Shown: positions 29,295 to 39,202 of the stretch, one piece after another
Position numbering within the stretch: position 1 is the first letter of the stretch
Layout: each line of letters starts with the position of its first letter
Assembly: GCF_003269065.1 (NCBI RefSeq)
Contig: NZ_QLTA01000007.1
Span: 1-64,000, forward strand
Origin: Paracidovorax anthurii
Lineage (GTDB): Bacteria; Pseudomonadota; Gammaproteobacteria; Burkholderiales; Burkholderiaceae_C
Direction: 5' to 3'
DNA: 64,000 nt
The notes under the pieces: generated by a model
Told to the model about the DNA's origin: nothing
The model's database searches: none
Seen by the model: the letters and a program-made list of their open reading frames with translations, nothing else
Program-made: the position numbers and the translations under genes

Positions 29295-30425
29295 ATGCCG
29301 TTCATCGCCACACCGCAATCCATGCACTTCGCGGACCCGCTGCCCCTGCAGGGGGGCGCGTCGATCCGCGACTACACGCTCGCCTACGAAACCTACGGCA
29401 CCCTGAACGCCGACCGCTCCAACGCGGTGCTGGTGTGCCACGCGCTCAATGCGTCGCACCACGTGGCCGGCGTCTACGAGGGACAGCCCCGCAGCGAGGG
29501 CTGGTGGGACAACATGATCGGCCCCGGCAAGCCGGTGGACACGAACCGGTTCTTCGTGATCGGCGTGAACAACCTGGGCTCGTGCTTCGGCTCCACGGGG
29601 CCGATGCACACGCATCCCGACACGGGCGAGGTCTATGGCGCCGATTTCCCCGTGGTGACGGTGGAGGACTGGGTGAACGCCCAGGCGCGGCTGCTGGACC
29701 GGCTGGGCGTGCAGCAACTCGCCGCCGTGCTGGGCGGCAGCCTGGGGGGCATGCAGGCGCTGTCGTGGGCCCTGCAGTATCCGGAGCGCATGCGCCACGC
29801 GGTGGTGGTGGCGAGCGCGCCCAACCTCACGGCGGAGAACATCGCCTTCAACGAGGTCGCGCGCCGCGCGATCGTGACCGACCCGGACTTCCACGGCGGC
29901 CATTTCTACCGCCACGGCGCGGTGCCCAAACGGGGGCTGCGCATCGCGCGCATGATCGGCCACATCACGTACCTGTCGGACGACGTGATGAACGAGAAAT
30001 TCGGCCGCCAGCTGCGCGAGGGGCTGGCGCCCAAGTACAGCACGCAGGACATCGAGTTCCAGATCGAGAGCTACCTGCGCCACCAGGGCGACAAGTTCAG
30101 CGACTACTTCGACGCCAACACCTATCTGCTCATCACCCGCGCGCTGGATTATTTCGACCCGGCGCTCGCCTTCGGCGGCAACCTCACGCTGGCGCTGGCG
30201 CGAGCGCGGGCGAAGTTCCTGCTGGTGAGCTTCACCACCGACTGGCGCTTTTCGCCGGCGCGCAGCCGCGAGATCGTCAAGGCGCTGCTGGAGAACCGGC
30301 GCGACGTGAGCTATGCCGAGATCGACGCGCCCCACGGCCACGACGCCTTCCTGCTGGACGACGCGCGCTACCTGGGCGTGATGCGCTCTTATTTCGATGC
30401 CATCGCCAAGGAGAACGCCGCATGA
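29295..30425 (+). CDS. metX: homoserine O-acyltransferase MetX
   Basis: An alpha/beta-hydrolase-fold enzyme that acylates homoserine at the entry to methionine synthesis. Family marks are '[12 protein letters not shown]', the nucleophile elbow '[11 protein letters not shown]' (catalytic Ser), 'ALDYFDPA', and an Asp and His pair near the end ('TDWRFSP', 'APHGHDAFL'). At 376 residues it is normal. Whether it uses acetyl- or succinyl-CoA cannot be settled by eye; many betaproteobacterial MetX proteins are succinyltransferases. The ATG at 29295 follows the terminator U tract with no SD. It overlaps metW (ATGA) and is controlled by SAM-II. Confidence 0.95.
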   Translation: MPFIATPQSMHFADPLPLQGGASIRDYTLAYETYGTLNADRSNAVLVCHALNASHHVAGVYEGQPRSEGWWDNMIGPGKPVDTNRFFVIGVNNLGSCFGSTGPMHTHPDTGEVYGADFPVVTVEDWVNAQARLLDRLGVQQLAAVLGGSLGGMQALSWALQYPERMRHAVVVASAPNLTAENIAFNEVARRAIVTDPDFHGGHFYRHGAVPKRGLRIARMIGHITYLSDDVMNEKFGRQLREGLAPKYSTQDIEFQIESYLRHQGDKFSDYFDANTYLLITRALDYFDPALAFGGNLTLALARARAKFLLVSFTTDWRFSPARSREIVKALLENRRDVSYAEIDAPHGHDAFLLDDARYLGVMRSYFDAIAKENAA

Positions 30426-31006
30426 GCGACCCATCCACCATGCATGCGATCGCACGCCTCGTGCCCCACGGCGCGCGGGTGCTCGACCTGGGCTGCGGCG
30501 ACGGCGCGATGCTCGACATGCTGCAGCGCGAGCGCGGCTGCACGGGCTACGGCGTGGAGATCTCCGACGAGAACGTGCTGGCCTGCGTGCGCCGCGGCGT
30601 GAACGTGGTGCAGCTCAACCTCGACGAGGGGCTGGCGATGTTCGGCGACAACTCGTTCGACGTGGTGCTGCAGATCGACACGCTGCAGCACCTGCGCAAT
30701 GCCGAGGTGATGCTGCGCGAGACGGCGCGCGTGGGCCGCGCGGGCATCGTCGCGTTCCCCAATTTCGCGCACTGGCCCAACCGGCTGTCGGTGCTGCGCG
30801 GACGCATGCCCGTGACGCGGCGGCTGCCTTACCAGTGGTATGACACGCCCAACATCCGCGTGGGCACGTTCAAGGATTTCGAGGTGCTCGCGCACAAGAA
30901 CGACCTGCGCGTGCTCGATGCGTTCGGCCTGCAGAACGGGCGCGAGGTGCGCTTCCTGCCGAACGCGATGGCCGGCACGGCCGTTTTCCACTTCGAGCAC
31001 GACTGA
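30422..31006 (+). CDS. metW: methionine biosynthesis protein MetW
   Basis: A 194-residue SAM-dependent-methyltransferase-fold protein with the family signature '[17 protein letters not shown]', '[16 protein letters not shown]' and '[35 protein letters not shown]'. It is the usual partner of MetX in Proteobacteria and is needed for full MetX activity in several species. It overlaps metX by four bases and shares its SAM-controlled leader. Confidence 0.95.
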   Translation: MSDPSTMHAIARLVPHGARVLDLGCGDGAMLDMLQRERGCTGYGVEISDENVLACVRRGVNVVQLNLDEGLAMFGDNSFDVVLQIDTLQHLRNAEVMLRETARVGRAGIVAFPNFAHWPNRLSVLRGRMPVTRRLPYQWYDTPNIRVGTFKDFEVLAHKNDLRVLDAFGLQNGREVRFLPNAMAGTAVFHFEHD

Positions 31007-31020
31007 AATGAAACAACAAC

Positions 31021-31130
31021 CCCCTGTGGCGCTTCGCGCCTTCCCCCTTCTCCTGCGGGAAGGGGGACGCCGCCGGTGGCCGGGCCAAGCCCGCTCCACG
31101 GCGTCCGCTGGCGTGGCCTGCTCCGCGGCC
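31021..31130 (+). repeat. dispersed ~108-bp GC-rich repeat, copy 1
   Basis: This copy starts 14 bases after metW and aligns with 55444-55549. The shared blocks are 'GGCGCCTTCCCCC', 'GGGGGACG', 'GGCCGGGC', 'AGCCCGCTCC' and an identical 'GCTGGCGTGGCCTGCTCCGC' core. It contains hairpins (CCCCCTT/AAGGGGG). Both copies sit just after the stop of a rightward gene. Confidence 0.75.
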
Positions 31131-31666
31131 TCCGGGCGAGAGGCGCGGCGCCGGTTTCATGCATCGTGGGTGGCGCGCAGCGCTATGGATAACTGAGACG
31201 CCGTGAACGGATCGGGCATGCCCGGTCCGCTCGTCCTGTCCCGGCGCACGCGCTCATGGTGGCAAAGGCTCGCCAGGGCCCGGGCCATGGCTGCGCTGCG
31301 TGCCCCGATCGCGCGCGCCGGGGCGGCCGCGACGGATTCACTTACACCTGCTGACGGGGGCGCCCGGCCACGGGCGTTGCGGCCAGCCCACGGTCGCGGC
31401 CCCCCGCGGCCAAGCTCGTGCGCCGGCCATGGCGGGCCCGAGGGGTCGGGAGGGCGGCGGATCGACTCTCTTTTTCATAGCGCACTGCGCACTGTCCATG
31501 CCGACATGGTGCCGCTGGGGCTTGGAACGGCTTCCAGGGGCATGGGCCGTGGGGCAGGATTTTCCAGCGTCTGGCGATAAAGCCCCGCGATCCGGTGTCT
31601 TTGGGCGTGAAGTTACAAAAACTCACGATAATCGCGCCCTTTTTTGACACAGATCAAGTTTTCGCC
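31131..31666. other. 536-bp gap before the chemoreceptor gene; no gene seen
   Basis: Frames here (for example 31203-31580) are Arg/Ala/Gly-rich, have no SD, and look like GC-rich shadows. The last 50 bases hold an AT-richer patch (TTACAAAAA, GATAAT near 31627-31632) that may be the promoter of the chemoreceptor gene. I can support nothing else. Confidence 0.5.
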
Positions 31667-33691
31667 ATGACCGCGCCCCTTTCCTCCCCTCCGCCGCGTT
31701 CCCTGGCACGCCGCGTCGCCCTGCTGGCCATCGGCCTGGTGGCCGTGGTGCTCGTGGTGCTGACGCTGGCCATCACGGCCGTCACCACGCAGGCCGCGCG
31801 CGCGCAGACCGAGGAGGGGGTGGGCGATGTGGTCGATGCGGTGGGCCAGTCGCTGCAGTCGGTGGACGAGGCCAATCTGGAGCTGGTGCGGCGCTCGGCG
31901 CGCTCCTTCGCGCGGGGTTTCGATCCGGCGCTGCAGCTCGATCCGGCCAGCGGCGAGCTGCGCAGCTTCGGCGCGGTGGTCAACGGCGACTACACGCTGG
32001 TGGACAAGTTCAGCCAGGACACGGGCGGCGTGGCGACGGTGTTCGCGCGGCGGGGCGATGATTTCGTGCGCATCACCACGTCGGTGAAGAACGAGCGCGG
32101 CGAGCGGGCGCAGGGCACGGTGCTCGACCGCGCGGGCCCGGCGTATGCGCCGATGCTGGCGGGCCAGCCCTATGCCGGCCGCGCGATGCTGTTCGGCAAG
32201 CCCTACATGGCGCACTACGAGCCGGTGAAGGACGCTTCGGGCAAGACCATCGCCATCCTGTTCGTGGGCAACGACCTGACGGTGTTCGAGCAGCTCACGC
32301 GCCGGCAGGTGGCCGAGGCACGCTTCTACGAGCACGGAGGCGTGTACGTGATCGACCCGCGCCGGTCGCCGCAGGACGCGGTGTTCGTGGCGCACCCCAC
32401 CGCCGCGGGCAAGAAGGTGCTGGAGGCCTATCCCAAGGCGGGCGACTACCTGGCCGCGCTGCTGCAGGGCCCGGGCGGGCAGCCCGGGGCGGCGGCCTCG
32501 CCCGTGCGCGGCGTGGAGCCGCTGCTGCCGGAGCAGGGCGCGCAGCCCTGGGCCATGCGCGCGCGCACGCCCTCGGGCTGGCTGGTGGTGGCGGAGGTGT
32601 CCGATGCCGAGGCCCTGGTCGGCCTGCGGCGCGTGCACTGGGGGATGTGGGGCGCGATGGGCGTGGCGCTGCTCATCACCGGCGCGGGCATCTTCGCCAT
32701 GGTGCGCCGTGGCGTGAGCGGGCCGCTGCGCGAGCTGACCGGCGCGGTGACGACGGTCGCCCAGGGCGATCTGACGCAGGCCTTCCACACGCGCCGCGAC
32801 GACGAGGTGGGCGCGCTGGTGCGCGAGGTCGAGGGCATGCGCCAGCGCTACCGGCAGGTGCTGCAGCAGGTGCGCTCGGCGGTGGACAGCATCGGCACGG
32901 CCAGCGCGGAGATCGCCAGCGGCAACCAGGACCTGTCGGTGCGCACCGAGACCACGGCCAGCCACCTGGCCGAGACGGCGCAGAGCATGGACCAGCTCAC
33001 GGGCACGGTGCGCCAGTCGGCCGACGTGGCGCGCCAGGCCAACCAGCTCGCCGGCTCGGCGGCGCAGGTGGCCGAGCGCGGTGGCCAGGTGGTGGGCGAG
33101 GTGGTGGCGACGATGGCGGAGATCGACGCCTCGTCGCGCCAGATCGCGGACATCATCGGCGTGATCGACGGCATCGCCTTCCAGACCAACATCCTGGCGC
33201 TGAACGCGGCGGTGGAAGCGGCCCGCGCGGGCGAGCAGGGCCGGGGCTTCGCCGTGGTGGCGGGCGAGGTGCGCAGCCTGGCCGGCCGCTCGGCCGAGGC
33301 CGCGCGCGAGATCAAGCAGCTCATCGGCAGCTCGGTGGACAAGGTGGAGGCCGGCGCGCGGCGCGTGCAGGACGCGGGCCGCACCATGGACGAGATCGTG
33401 GGGTCGGTGCGGCGCGTGGGCGGCATGGTCGGGGAGATCACGGCGGCGGCGTCCGAGCAGTCCGAGGGCATCGGGCACGTGAACGCGGCGGTGGGCCAGC
33501 TCGACCAGATGACCCAGCAGAACGCGGCGCTGGTGGAACAGTCGGCCGCGGCGGCGCAAAGCCTGCGCGAGCAGGCCGCGCGGCTGGCCGATGCGGTGAG
33601 TGTCTTCCGGCTCGCGGCGGAGCCGCGGGCCGCGTTGCCCGCGCGGGCGGCACGGGGCGCCGCCGCCCCGGCGCCGCTGCTGCCGCGCTGA
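31667..33691 (+). CDS. methyl-accepting chemotaxis protein with a Cache-type sensor
   Basis: A 674-residue chemoreceptor. Helix 1 is '[23 protein letters not shown]'. The periplasmic part (about 50-345) has a Cache_3/Cache_2-like pattern ('[24 protein letters not shown]', '[31 protein letters not shown]'). Helix 2 is followed by HAMP ('[20 protein letters not shown]'), and the signalling hairpin has the invariant '[33 protein letters not shown]' tip. The tail is Ala/Pro-rich without a CheR pentapeptide. The ligand is unknown; Cache_3 sensors often see small carboxylates. The ATG at 31667 gives the membrane-anchored form. Confidence 0.93.
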   Translation: MTAPLSSPPPRSLARRVALLAIGLVAVVLVVLTLAITAVTTQAARAQTEEGVGDVVDAVGQSLQSVDEANLELVRRSARSFARGFDPALQLDPASGELRSFGAVVNGDYTLVDKFSQDTGGVATVFARRGDDFVRITTSVKNERGERAQGTVLDRAGPAYAPMLAGQPYAGRAMLFGKPYMAHYEPVKDASGKTIAILFVGNDLTVFEQLTRRQVAEARFYEHGGVYVIDPRRSPQDAVFVAHPTAAGKKVLEAYPKAGDYLAALLQGPGGQPGAAASPVRGVEPLLPEQGAQPWAMRARTPSGWLVVAEVSDAEALVGLRRVHWGMWGAMGVALLITGAGIFAMVRRGVSGPLRELTGAVTTVAQGDLTQAFHTRRDDEVGALVREVEGMRQRYRQVLQQVRSAVDSIGTASAEIASGNQDLSVRTETTASHLAETAQSMDQLTGTVRQSADVARQANQLAGSAAQVAERGGQVVGEVVATMAEIDASSRQIADIIGVIDGIAFQTNILALNAAVEAARAGEQGRGFAVVAGEVRSLAGRSAEAAREIKQLIGSSVDKVEAGARRVQDAGRTMDEIVGSVRRVGGMVGEITAAASEQSEGIGHVNAAVGQLDQMTQQNAALVEQSAAAAQSLREQAARLADAVSVFRLAAEPRAALPARAARGAAAPAPLLPR

Positions 33692-33863
33692 GGGCGCGGG
33701 AGCGGCTCCGGGCCGGCAATTGCGAAGGTTCCGCGCCGCGCGGTGGTGTGCGGCGCCGGGGTGCGGGACAATCCCGGTGCCCGCCGCGCGGGCGCCCCAT
33801 GGCGGCCCGTGCCCCTGGCGGCCCGGGCGGCCGCCGCCTCTCCCCGATGCCCCTGGAACGACC

Positions 33864-35342
33864 ATGAACGCTCCCACCGCCCCCCATCTCCTGCAGCCGG
33901 CCGACGCGCTGGAGCACATCGGCCGCCAGTGGGACGGCGACATCCTGCGCCAGCTCACCGAGTACATCGCCATTCCCGCCAAGTCGCCCGGCTTCGCGCC
34001 CGACTGGGAGCAGCAGGGCCTGCTGGACACCGTGGTGCGCAACGCCGCCGCGTGGGTGGAGGCGCAGAAGGTGCCGGGCCTGCGGCTGGAGATCCTGCGC
34101 CTGCCGGGGCGCACCCCGGTGCTGTTCTTCGAGGTGGAGGCCACGCGCGCCCGGTCGGAGCAGACCGTGCTGATGTACGGCCACCTGGACAAGCAGCCCG
34201 AGTTCGACGGCTGGCGCAAGGACCTGGGGCCCTGGACGCCCAAGTACGAAGACGGCAAGCTCTACGGCCGCGGCAGCGCGGACGACGGCTACGCGGTCTA
34301 TGCCAGCATCGCCGCCGTGCAGGAGATCCAGCGCCAGGGCGTGCCGCACCCGCGCATCGTCGGCCTGATCGAGACCTGCGAGGAAAGCGGCTCGCGCGAC
34401 CTGCTGCCCTATATTGACCTGCTGCGCCCGCGCCTGGGCGACGTGGCGCTGGTGATCTGCCTGGACTCGGGCGCGGGCAACTACGACCAGCTCTGGCTCA
34501 CCACCAGCCTGCGCGGCATGGTGAGCGGCACGCTCAAGGTGCAGATCCTGACCGAGGGCGTGCACTCGGGCGATGCCTCGGGCCTGGTGCCCTCGTCCTT
34601 TCGCATCATGCGGCAGGTGCTCGACCGGCTGGAGGATTCCGCCACCGGCCGCCTGCTGCCGGCGAGCTTCCACTGCGAGGTGCCGCCCGAGCGCCTCGCG
34701 CAGGCGCGCGCCACGGCCGCCATCCTGGGCGACGAGATCACCCGGCGCTTTCCCTGGGCGCACTACGACTGCGGCGGCTCCACCGCGTTCGCGCTGCCCA
34801 CCACCGCCGACCCGGTGCAGGCGCTCGTCAACCGCACCTGGACGCCCACGCTCAGCGTGACCGGCGCCGAGGGCCTGCCGGCCCTGCGGGACGCGGGCAA
34901 CGTGCTGCGGCCCTACACCGCCTTCAAGCTCAGCCTGCGCCTGCCGCCGCTGGTGGACGCCGCGCAGAGCGTGCAGACCCTCAAGGCCCTGCTGGAAGAC
35001 AACGCGCCCTACCAGGCCCGCGTGACCTTCGAGCCCGGCAGCGCGGCCAGCGGCTGGAACGCCCCGGCGATCGAGCCCTGGTTCGAGACCGCGCTCAACG
35101 CGGCCAGCCAGGCGCATTTCGGCGCGCCCTGCGGCTACATCGGCCAGGGGGGCACGATCCCGCTCATGAACATGCTCAGCCGGGGCTTCCCCACGGCGCA
35201 GATGATGGTCTGCGGCGTGCTGGGCCCCCGCAGCAACGCCCACGGCCCCAACGAGTTCCTGCACGTGCCCTACGCCAAGAAGCTCACGGCGGCCGTGGCG
35301 CAGGTGGTGGTGAGCCTGCCGGAGCTGGGCGCGCAGGGGTGA
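33864..35342 (+). CDS. M20-family metallopeptidase
   Basis: A 492-residue zinc-dependent dipeptidase or carboxypeptidase-like hydrolase. The M20 core is complete: 'VLMYGHLDKQPEF' (metal His and Asp), 'GRGSADDGYAV' (bridging Asp), 'IETCEESGSRDL' (catalytic Glu-Glu) and the C-terminal 'GPRSNAHGPNEFL' His. The lid domain lies between about 215 and 390. It has no signal peptide, so it is cytoplasmic, probably acting on small peptides such as carnosine-like dipeptides; the substrate is not defined. It stands alone between the chemoreceptor and a convergent MFS gene. Confidence 0.92.
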   Translation: MNAPTAPHLLQPADALEHIGRQWDGDILRQLTEYIAIPAKSPGFAPDWEQQGLLDTVVRNAAAWVEAQKVPGLRLEILRLPGRTPVLFFEVEATRARSEQTVLMYGHLDKQPEFDGWRKDLGPWTPKYEDGKLYGRGSADDGYAVYASIAAVQEIQRQGVPHPRIVGLIETCEESGSRDLLPYIDLLRPRLGDVALVICLDSGAGNYDQLWLTTSLRGMVSGTLKVQILTEGVHSGDASGLVPSSFRIMRQVLDRLEDSATGRLLPASFHCEVPPERLAQARATAAILGDEITRRFPWAHYDCGGSTAFALPTTADPVQALVNRTWTPTLSVTGAEGLPALRDAGNVLRPYTAFKLSLRLPPLVDAAQSVQTLKALLEDNAPYQARVTFEPGSAASGWNAPAIEPWFETALNAASQAHFGAPCGYIGQGGTIPLMNMLSRGFPTAQMMVCGVLGPRSNAHGPNEFLHVPYAKKLTAAVAQVVVSLPELGAQG

Positions 35343-35365
35343 TCGTGGCGCTTTGAGTGCCAGAA

Positions 35366-35419
35366 GTGCCGCATGTCGCTGGATTTATTGGCTGAATAGC
35401 TACATTATTGATAGCAAAC
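35366..35419 (-). repeat. dispersed ~53-bp intergenic repeat, copy B
   Basis: On the minus strand it reads 'TTTGCTATCAATAATGTAGC', then '..ATTCAGCCAATAA..CGACATG', aligning with copies A, C and D. It occupies the convergent gap between the peptidase and the MFS gene. Confidence 0.7.
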
Positions 35420-35443
35420 ATCCAGGGCGGAGCGGCGACCTGT

Positions 35444-36631
35444 TCACGCCGCCCGCGCCCTGCGCTGGCGCAGGGCCAGCCAGGCGATCCCGGCGCCCGT
35501 GAGGGCGATGGGCGCGATCGATCCGACGTTCAGCAGTGCCCAGCCCTGCGTGGTGACCAGCGCGCCCGAGGCGAACGAGGTCAGCGCCATGGTGGCGAAC
35601 ACGCCGAAGTTGATCGTGGCTTGCGCGCGGTCCTTCTCCTCGGGCCGCCAGGACCGCATCGCCAGCGCGGTGCTGCCCGTGAAGAGGAAGTTCCAGCCCA
35701 CGCCCAGCAGGAACAGCGCCACCGTGAAGTGCGGCAATTCCACGCCCGAGAGCGCGATGGCCACGCAGGCCGCGTTCAGCGCCACGCCCGCGCCCATCAC
35801 CCGCAGCACGCCGAAGCGCTGGATCAGGTGGCCCGTGAAGAAGCCGGGGGCGAACATGCCGATCACGTGCCATTCCAGCACGAAGGCGGCGTCGCCGAAG
35901 CCGTGGCCGCAGACCTGCATGGCCAGCGGCGTGGCGGCCATCAGCAGGTTCATCACGCCGTACCCGAGCGCCGCGCCCGCCACCGCCAGCGCGAACACCG
36001 GGTCGCGCAGCAGTTGCGCCACCGACCGGCCTGCTGGCGCGCCGTCCGCCGCCGCGCGCCGTGGCACCGGCGGAAACCGCACGAAGGCCATGCACGCCAT
36101 CGACGCCAGCGCCACGGCCACCAGCGCCAGGTAGGCGCCCATGAACGGCACGCCGAGCAGGTCGCGCGTGTGGTGGGCGAGGTTGGGCCCGGCCACCGCG
36201 CCCAGCAGGCCGCCGGCCATCACCAGCGACACCGCCTTGTCGCGCTGCGGTTCGGGCGCGATCTCGGCCGCGGCGAAGCGGTAGAGCTGCCCGTTGGCGC
36301 TGTAGTAGCCCGCCACCACGGTGGCCGCGCACAGCAGCCAGAAGGCATGCGCCCACACCGCCAGCGCGCACAGCAGTGCCGACACGGCCGCCACCGCCAG
36401 CCCGAGCTGGAACGAGGCCTGCCGGCCCCAGCGCCGCTGCGCGCGCGCCACGAGGCCGGTGGAGAGGGCGCCGCCCACCACGTAGCCCATCACGGGCAGC
36501 GTGGCCATCCAGCCGCGCGGCGCGAGCTGCAGGCCCACGAGCCCGTTGATGGCGATGAAGACGACGTTGTTGGTGAGGAACAGGCCCTGGCAAAGGGCGA
36601 GCAGGCCGAGGTGCTGGCGGTGCGTGGTCAT
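35444..36631 (-). CDS. MFS transporter
   Basis: A 395-residue major-facilitator protein with about twelve hydrophobic helices and the loop-2/3 type motif 'GYVVGGALSTGLVARAQRRWGRQ'. The substrate is not predictable; the overall sequence resembles drug/sugar-type MFS permeases. The ATG at 36631 ('MTTHRQHLGLLALCQGLF') starts just before helix 1; an upstream start at 36646 is possible. It lies 33 bases downstream of a diguanylate cyclase gene on the same strand. Confidence 0.88.
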   Translation of the reverse strand: MTTHRQHLGLLALCQGLFLTNNVVFIAINGLVGLQLAPRGWMATLPVMGYVVGGALSTGLVARAQRRWGRQASFQLGLAVAAVSALLCALAVWAHAFWLLCAATVVAGYYSANGQLYRFAAAEIAPEPQRDKAVSLVMAGGLLGAVAGPNLAHHTRDLLGVPFMGAYLALVAVALASMACMAFVRFPPVPRRAAADGAPAGRSVAQLLRDPVFALAVAGAALGYGVMNLLMAATPLAMQVCGHGFGDAAFVLEWHVIGMFAPGFFTGHLIQRFGVLRVMGAGVALNAACVAIALSGVELPHFTVALFLLGVGWNFLFTGSTALAMRSWRPEEKDRAQATINFGVFATMALTSFASGALVTTQGWALLNVGSIAPIALTGAGIAWLALRQRRARAA

Positions 36632-36664
36632 GCGCCGATCTTGCACTCTGGCATGGTGTCAAGG

Positions 36665-37855
36665 TCAAGGGGCGGCCGGGGCCGGGAGCGATTCCACCGT
36701 GCGGTTGCGGCCCGCGGCCTTGGCCGCATAGAGGGCCTTGTCGGCGCGCTCCAGGGTGTCCTCGGCGGTTTCCCCCAGGGCATGCAGCGCGAAGCCGATG
36801 GAGACGGTAATGCGCAGCGGCTCCGCAGGCGCTGCGGCCTTCGCGCCGTGGTGGGCGATGCGCAGGCGCTCCACCGCTTCGCGCACGCGCTCCAGCAGCG
36901 CCCGCGCGTCGCCGGGCTGGGTGTTGCAGAGCATCAGCACGAACTCCTCGCCGCCCCAGCGCGAGACGACGTCGGAGTCGCGCACGGACTGGCGCACCGC
37001 CCGGGCGAAGGCCTGCAGCGCGCGGTCGCCGGCCGCGTGGCCGTGGGTGTCGTTGACGGCCTTGAAATGGTCCAGGTCGATCAGCGCGAGCACCAGCGGG
37101 TGTCCCGAGCGCGCCACGCGCCGCTGTTCCAGCCGCATCAGCTCCAGCATGTGCCGGCGGTTGAGCAGGCCCGTCAGCTCGTCGTGCGTGGCCAGCTCGC
37201 GGATGTGCTCCAGCGCCTGGGCCAGCTCGTGTTTCTGGCGCTGCAGCTGCTCCCGCGTGGCCTGCAGCCGCGTGGTGAGGAAGGTGCTGCCCAGCAGCAC
37301 CACGGCGATCATGATCCCGTAGGCCGCCGACAGCGCGGCCGAATGCCCGGGTTCCCCGCGCAGCTCCACCGCCGCGATCGCGGTGCCGAACGCGGCCATG
37401 GCGTACACCATCACGCCGAGCATCTGCCGCGGGGACAGCCCGAAGATGCCGAACATCAGGATCACGGCGAGGATGGGCAGCGCGATGCCCCGGGCCTGCC
37501 CGCCGATGGCATAGGCCACGGCATTGCAGGCGATCGCGTAGAGGATCTGCAGCAGCGTGAGGGAGGGATCGGCCCAGCGCGCCGACACGCCGCAGCGGAT
37601 GAGCGCATACACCAGCAGCAGGCCGCCGGTGGACATGAGGGTCCAGACCCGCACCGGACCGGGCTCCGCCAGGCCCGCGGCCACCGCGATGTGCATCGCC
37701 ACCATGCAGCAGACCATCAGCAGCGCCGCGAGCCCGGCCATGGACAGCCGGAGGCGCTGGCGCCGGTCGGTGGTGAGGAGGGCGTCGAGCACGCGCGACC
37801 CCGCGGACTTCCCGTCGGGGAGGGCGGGGGGCCGGGGCGCGGGCGATTCTGGCAC
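36665..37855 (-). CDS. membrane-bound diguanylate cyclase (GGDEF)
   Basis: A 396-residue protein that should make cyclic di-GMP from GTP. Six or so hydrophobic helices (about residues 40-200) form an uncharacterised membrane sensor. A short coiled coil ('ATREQLQRQKHELAQALEHI') leads to the GGDEF domain: 'THDELTGLLNRRHMLELM', 'LIDLDHFKAVND', and the active site 'RWGGEEF'. The inhibitory I-site RxxD ('RDSD') lies exactly five residues before GGEEF, so product feedback is likely. The start is a GTG at 37855 with a GGAGA SD. Confidence 0.94.
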   Translation of the reverse strand: MPESPAPRPPALPDGKSAGSRVLDALLTTDRRQRLRLSMAGLAALLMVCCMVAMHIAVAAGLAEPGPVRVWTLMSTGGLLLVYALIRCGVSARWADPSLTLLQILYAIACNAVAYAIGGQARGIALPILAVILMFGIFGLSPRQMLGVMVYAMAAFGTAIAAVELRGEPGHSAALSAAYGIMIAVVLLGSTFLTTRLQATREQLQRQKHELAQALEHIRELATHDELTGLLNRRHMLELMRLEQRRVARSGHPLVLALIDLDHFKAVNDTHGHAAGDRALQAFARAVRQSVRDSDVVSRWGGEEFVLMLCNTQPGDARALLERVREAVERLRIAHHGAKAAAPAEPLRITVSIGFALHALGETAEDTLERADKALYAAKAAGRNRTVESLPAPAAP

Positions 37856-37992
37856 CGTGGTGGTCTCCTTCGGGCGCGGGGCGACGCCGCCGGTGGTTGT
37901 ACTCCACGGACCCGTGCCAGGACAATGGCCGCGCCGCCGGTTGCGGGGAAACCCTAGAACCTAGAAGCGGCGGCGGGCCGTGCCGCCCGGGT

Positions 37993-39162
37993 TCACAGCC
38001 ATGCCTCCTGCTCGGCCTTGCAGCCGAGGCGCTCCAGAGCGTCGCGCAGCTGCGCCAGGGGCTCCGGCAGGGCGCCCCGCGCCGCCTGGCGGGCCAGCAG
38101 GCCGCGGTCGAAGGCGTTGAGCGGCAGGGTGGGGCCGTCCTGCCAGTGCTCGGGCGCCATCCGGTGGGGGCCCCATTCGAGCCCGCGCGACTGCCACAGG
38201 GCGCCGGCGGTGAGCGCGATCTCGATGCCGGCGGGGTCGGGGTCGCAGCTGATGCGGGCCGGCGCGGGCGCCCGGTCGAGCAGCCAGCCCAGCGCGGCCA
38301 GCCAGTCGTCCGGCGGCCGGCCGGGCAGCCAGGCCACGCAGGTGCCGGGCTCGGCCTGCGCGGCCTGCCGCTCGAAGCTCGTGCGGTTCTCGATGAGCCA
38401 GTAGCATCGGGGCGGGGCCGCCACGCGGGTGCCGTCGCCCAGGGCTTTCATGGGCAGGCCGCAAAAGCCCGCGGCGCCCGCGTCGATGCGGCCCCGGGCG
38501 GTCTCCAGCGAGAGCGTGCCGCCCAGCCAGAGGATGAAGGCGAGGCGCTCGATGCCCACGGATTCGAGCGGAACGTGCGCCTCCAGCCATTTCCATTCGG
38601 CCGGGGTGATGTCCTTGGTGCCCTGGCGCGCATGCTGCGCGAAGTTCCTGCGCAGCCCGAAGCGCTGCTCGGCATGCCACGTCGCGAGGGCCTGGAGCAG
38701 TTCGGCGCGGGCGTTCAGGATGCCGGCGCCCAGGGCGCCGCGCAGGCAACTGGCGACCGCGGCCTCCAGCCAGGGGTGCTCCTGCGCCAGCGCGGCCAGT
38801 TGCTGCCGTGTGCCGTCGCGGGCGGCCTGGCGTTCGTCCGCGGTGCGCAGCCCCAGGCTTTTCTGGAGCGCGGGCAGGTCGCGCCAGGCCACCCGCTCGA
38901 CGCGCCACGTGCCCCGCACCAGGCTTTCCCGGGCGGTTGCCGCGCCCGCCGCGACCAGCGCTTCCAGCAGGTCGTCGGCCCATTCCAGCAGATCCTGGCC
39001 GGCTTCCTCCAGCAGGGTCTGCCAGCGCCGCTCGGCGGCGTGCGAGGCGAGCCAGCGGCGCAGCAGCGCTTCCTGGCGCGGGCTCAGCGGGGGCAGCGCG
39101 GCGAAGGGCGCGTCGCTCTCGCGGGTCCGGGCGCGGCTGCGGGTGGTGGTGACCACGGCCAT
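37993..39162 (-). CDS. jetD: Wadjet nuclease subunit JetD / MksG
   Basis: A 389-residue Toprim-containing protein of the DUF2220/JetD type, the DNA-cleaving part of Wadjet anti-plasmid systems. The N-terminal half (about 1-230) is the variable arm-like region. The Toprim half has 'LIENRTSFE' near 257 (the catalytic-Glu motif of the family) and 'CDPDPAGIEIA' near 305 (the D-x-D metal motif), ending with helices. It is the last gene of jetABCD, 40 bases after jetC. The catalytic residues look intact, so an active nuclease is expected. In characterised systems it cuts plasmid DNA after SMC loop extrusion stalls. Confidence 0.88.
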   Translation of the reverse strand: MAVVTTTRSRARTRESDAPFAALPPLSPRQEALLRRWLASHAAERRWQTLLEEAGQDLLEWADDLLEALVAAGAATARESLVRGTWRVERVAWRDLPALQKSLGLRTADERQAARDGTRQQLAALAQEHPWLEAAVASCLRGALGAGILNARAELLQALATWHAEQRFGLRRNFAQHARQGTKDITPAEWKWLEAHVPLESVGIERLAFILWLGGTLSLETARGRIDAGAAGFCGLPMKALGDGTRVAAPPRCYWLIENRTSFERQAAQAEPGTCVAWLPGRPPDDWLAALGWLLDRAPAPARISCDPDPAGIEIALTAGALWQSRGLEWGPHRMAPEHWQDGPTLPLNAFDRGLLARQAARGALPEPLAQLRDALERLGCKAEQEAWL

Positions 39163-39202
39163 GGCGATGCCCCCGGAACGTTTTCCGCCCGTCCGCCCGG
39201 GC

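Noticed and set aside
29240-31006. 588-residue frame running through metX into metW
   Set aside because: Its first two thirds are a frame-shifted reading of metX without homology. The true metW starts at 30422. Only the leader ATG region is of interest.
31203-31580. 125-codon frame after metW
   Set aside because: Arg/Ala/Gly-rich composition, no SD and no recognisable domain; most likely non-coding.
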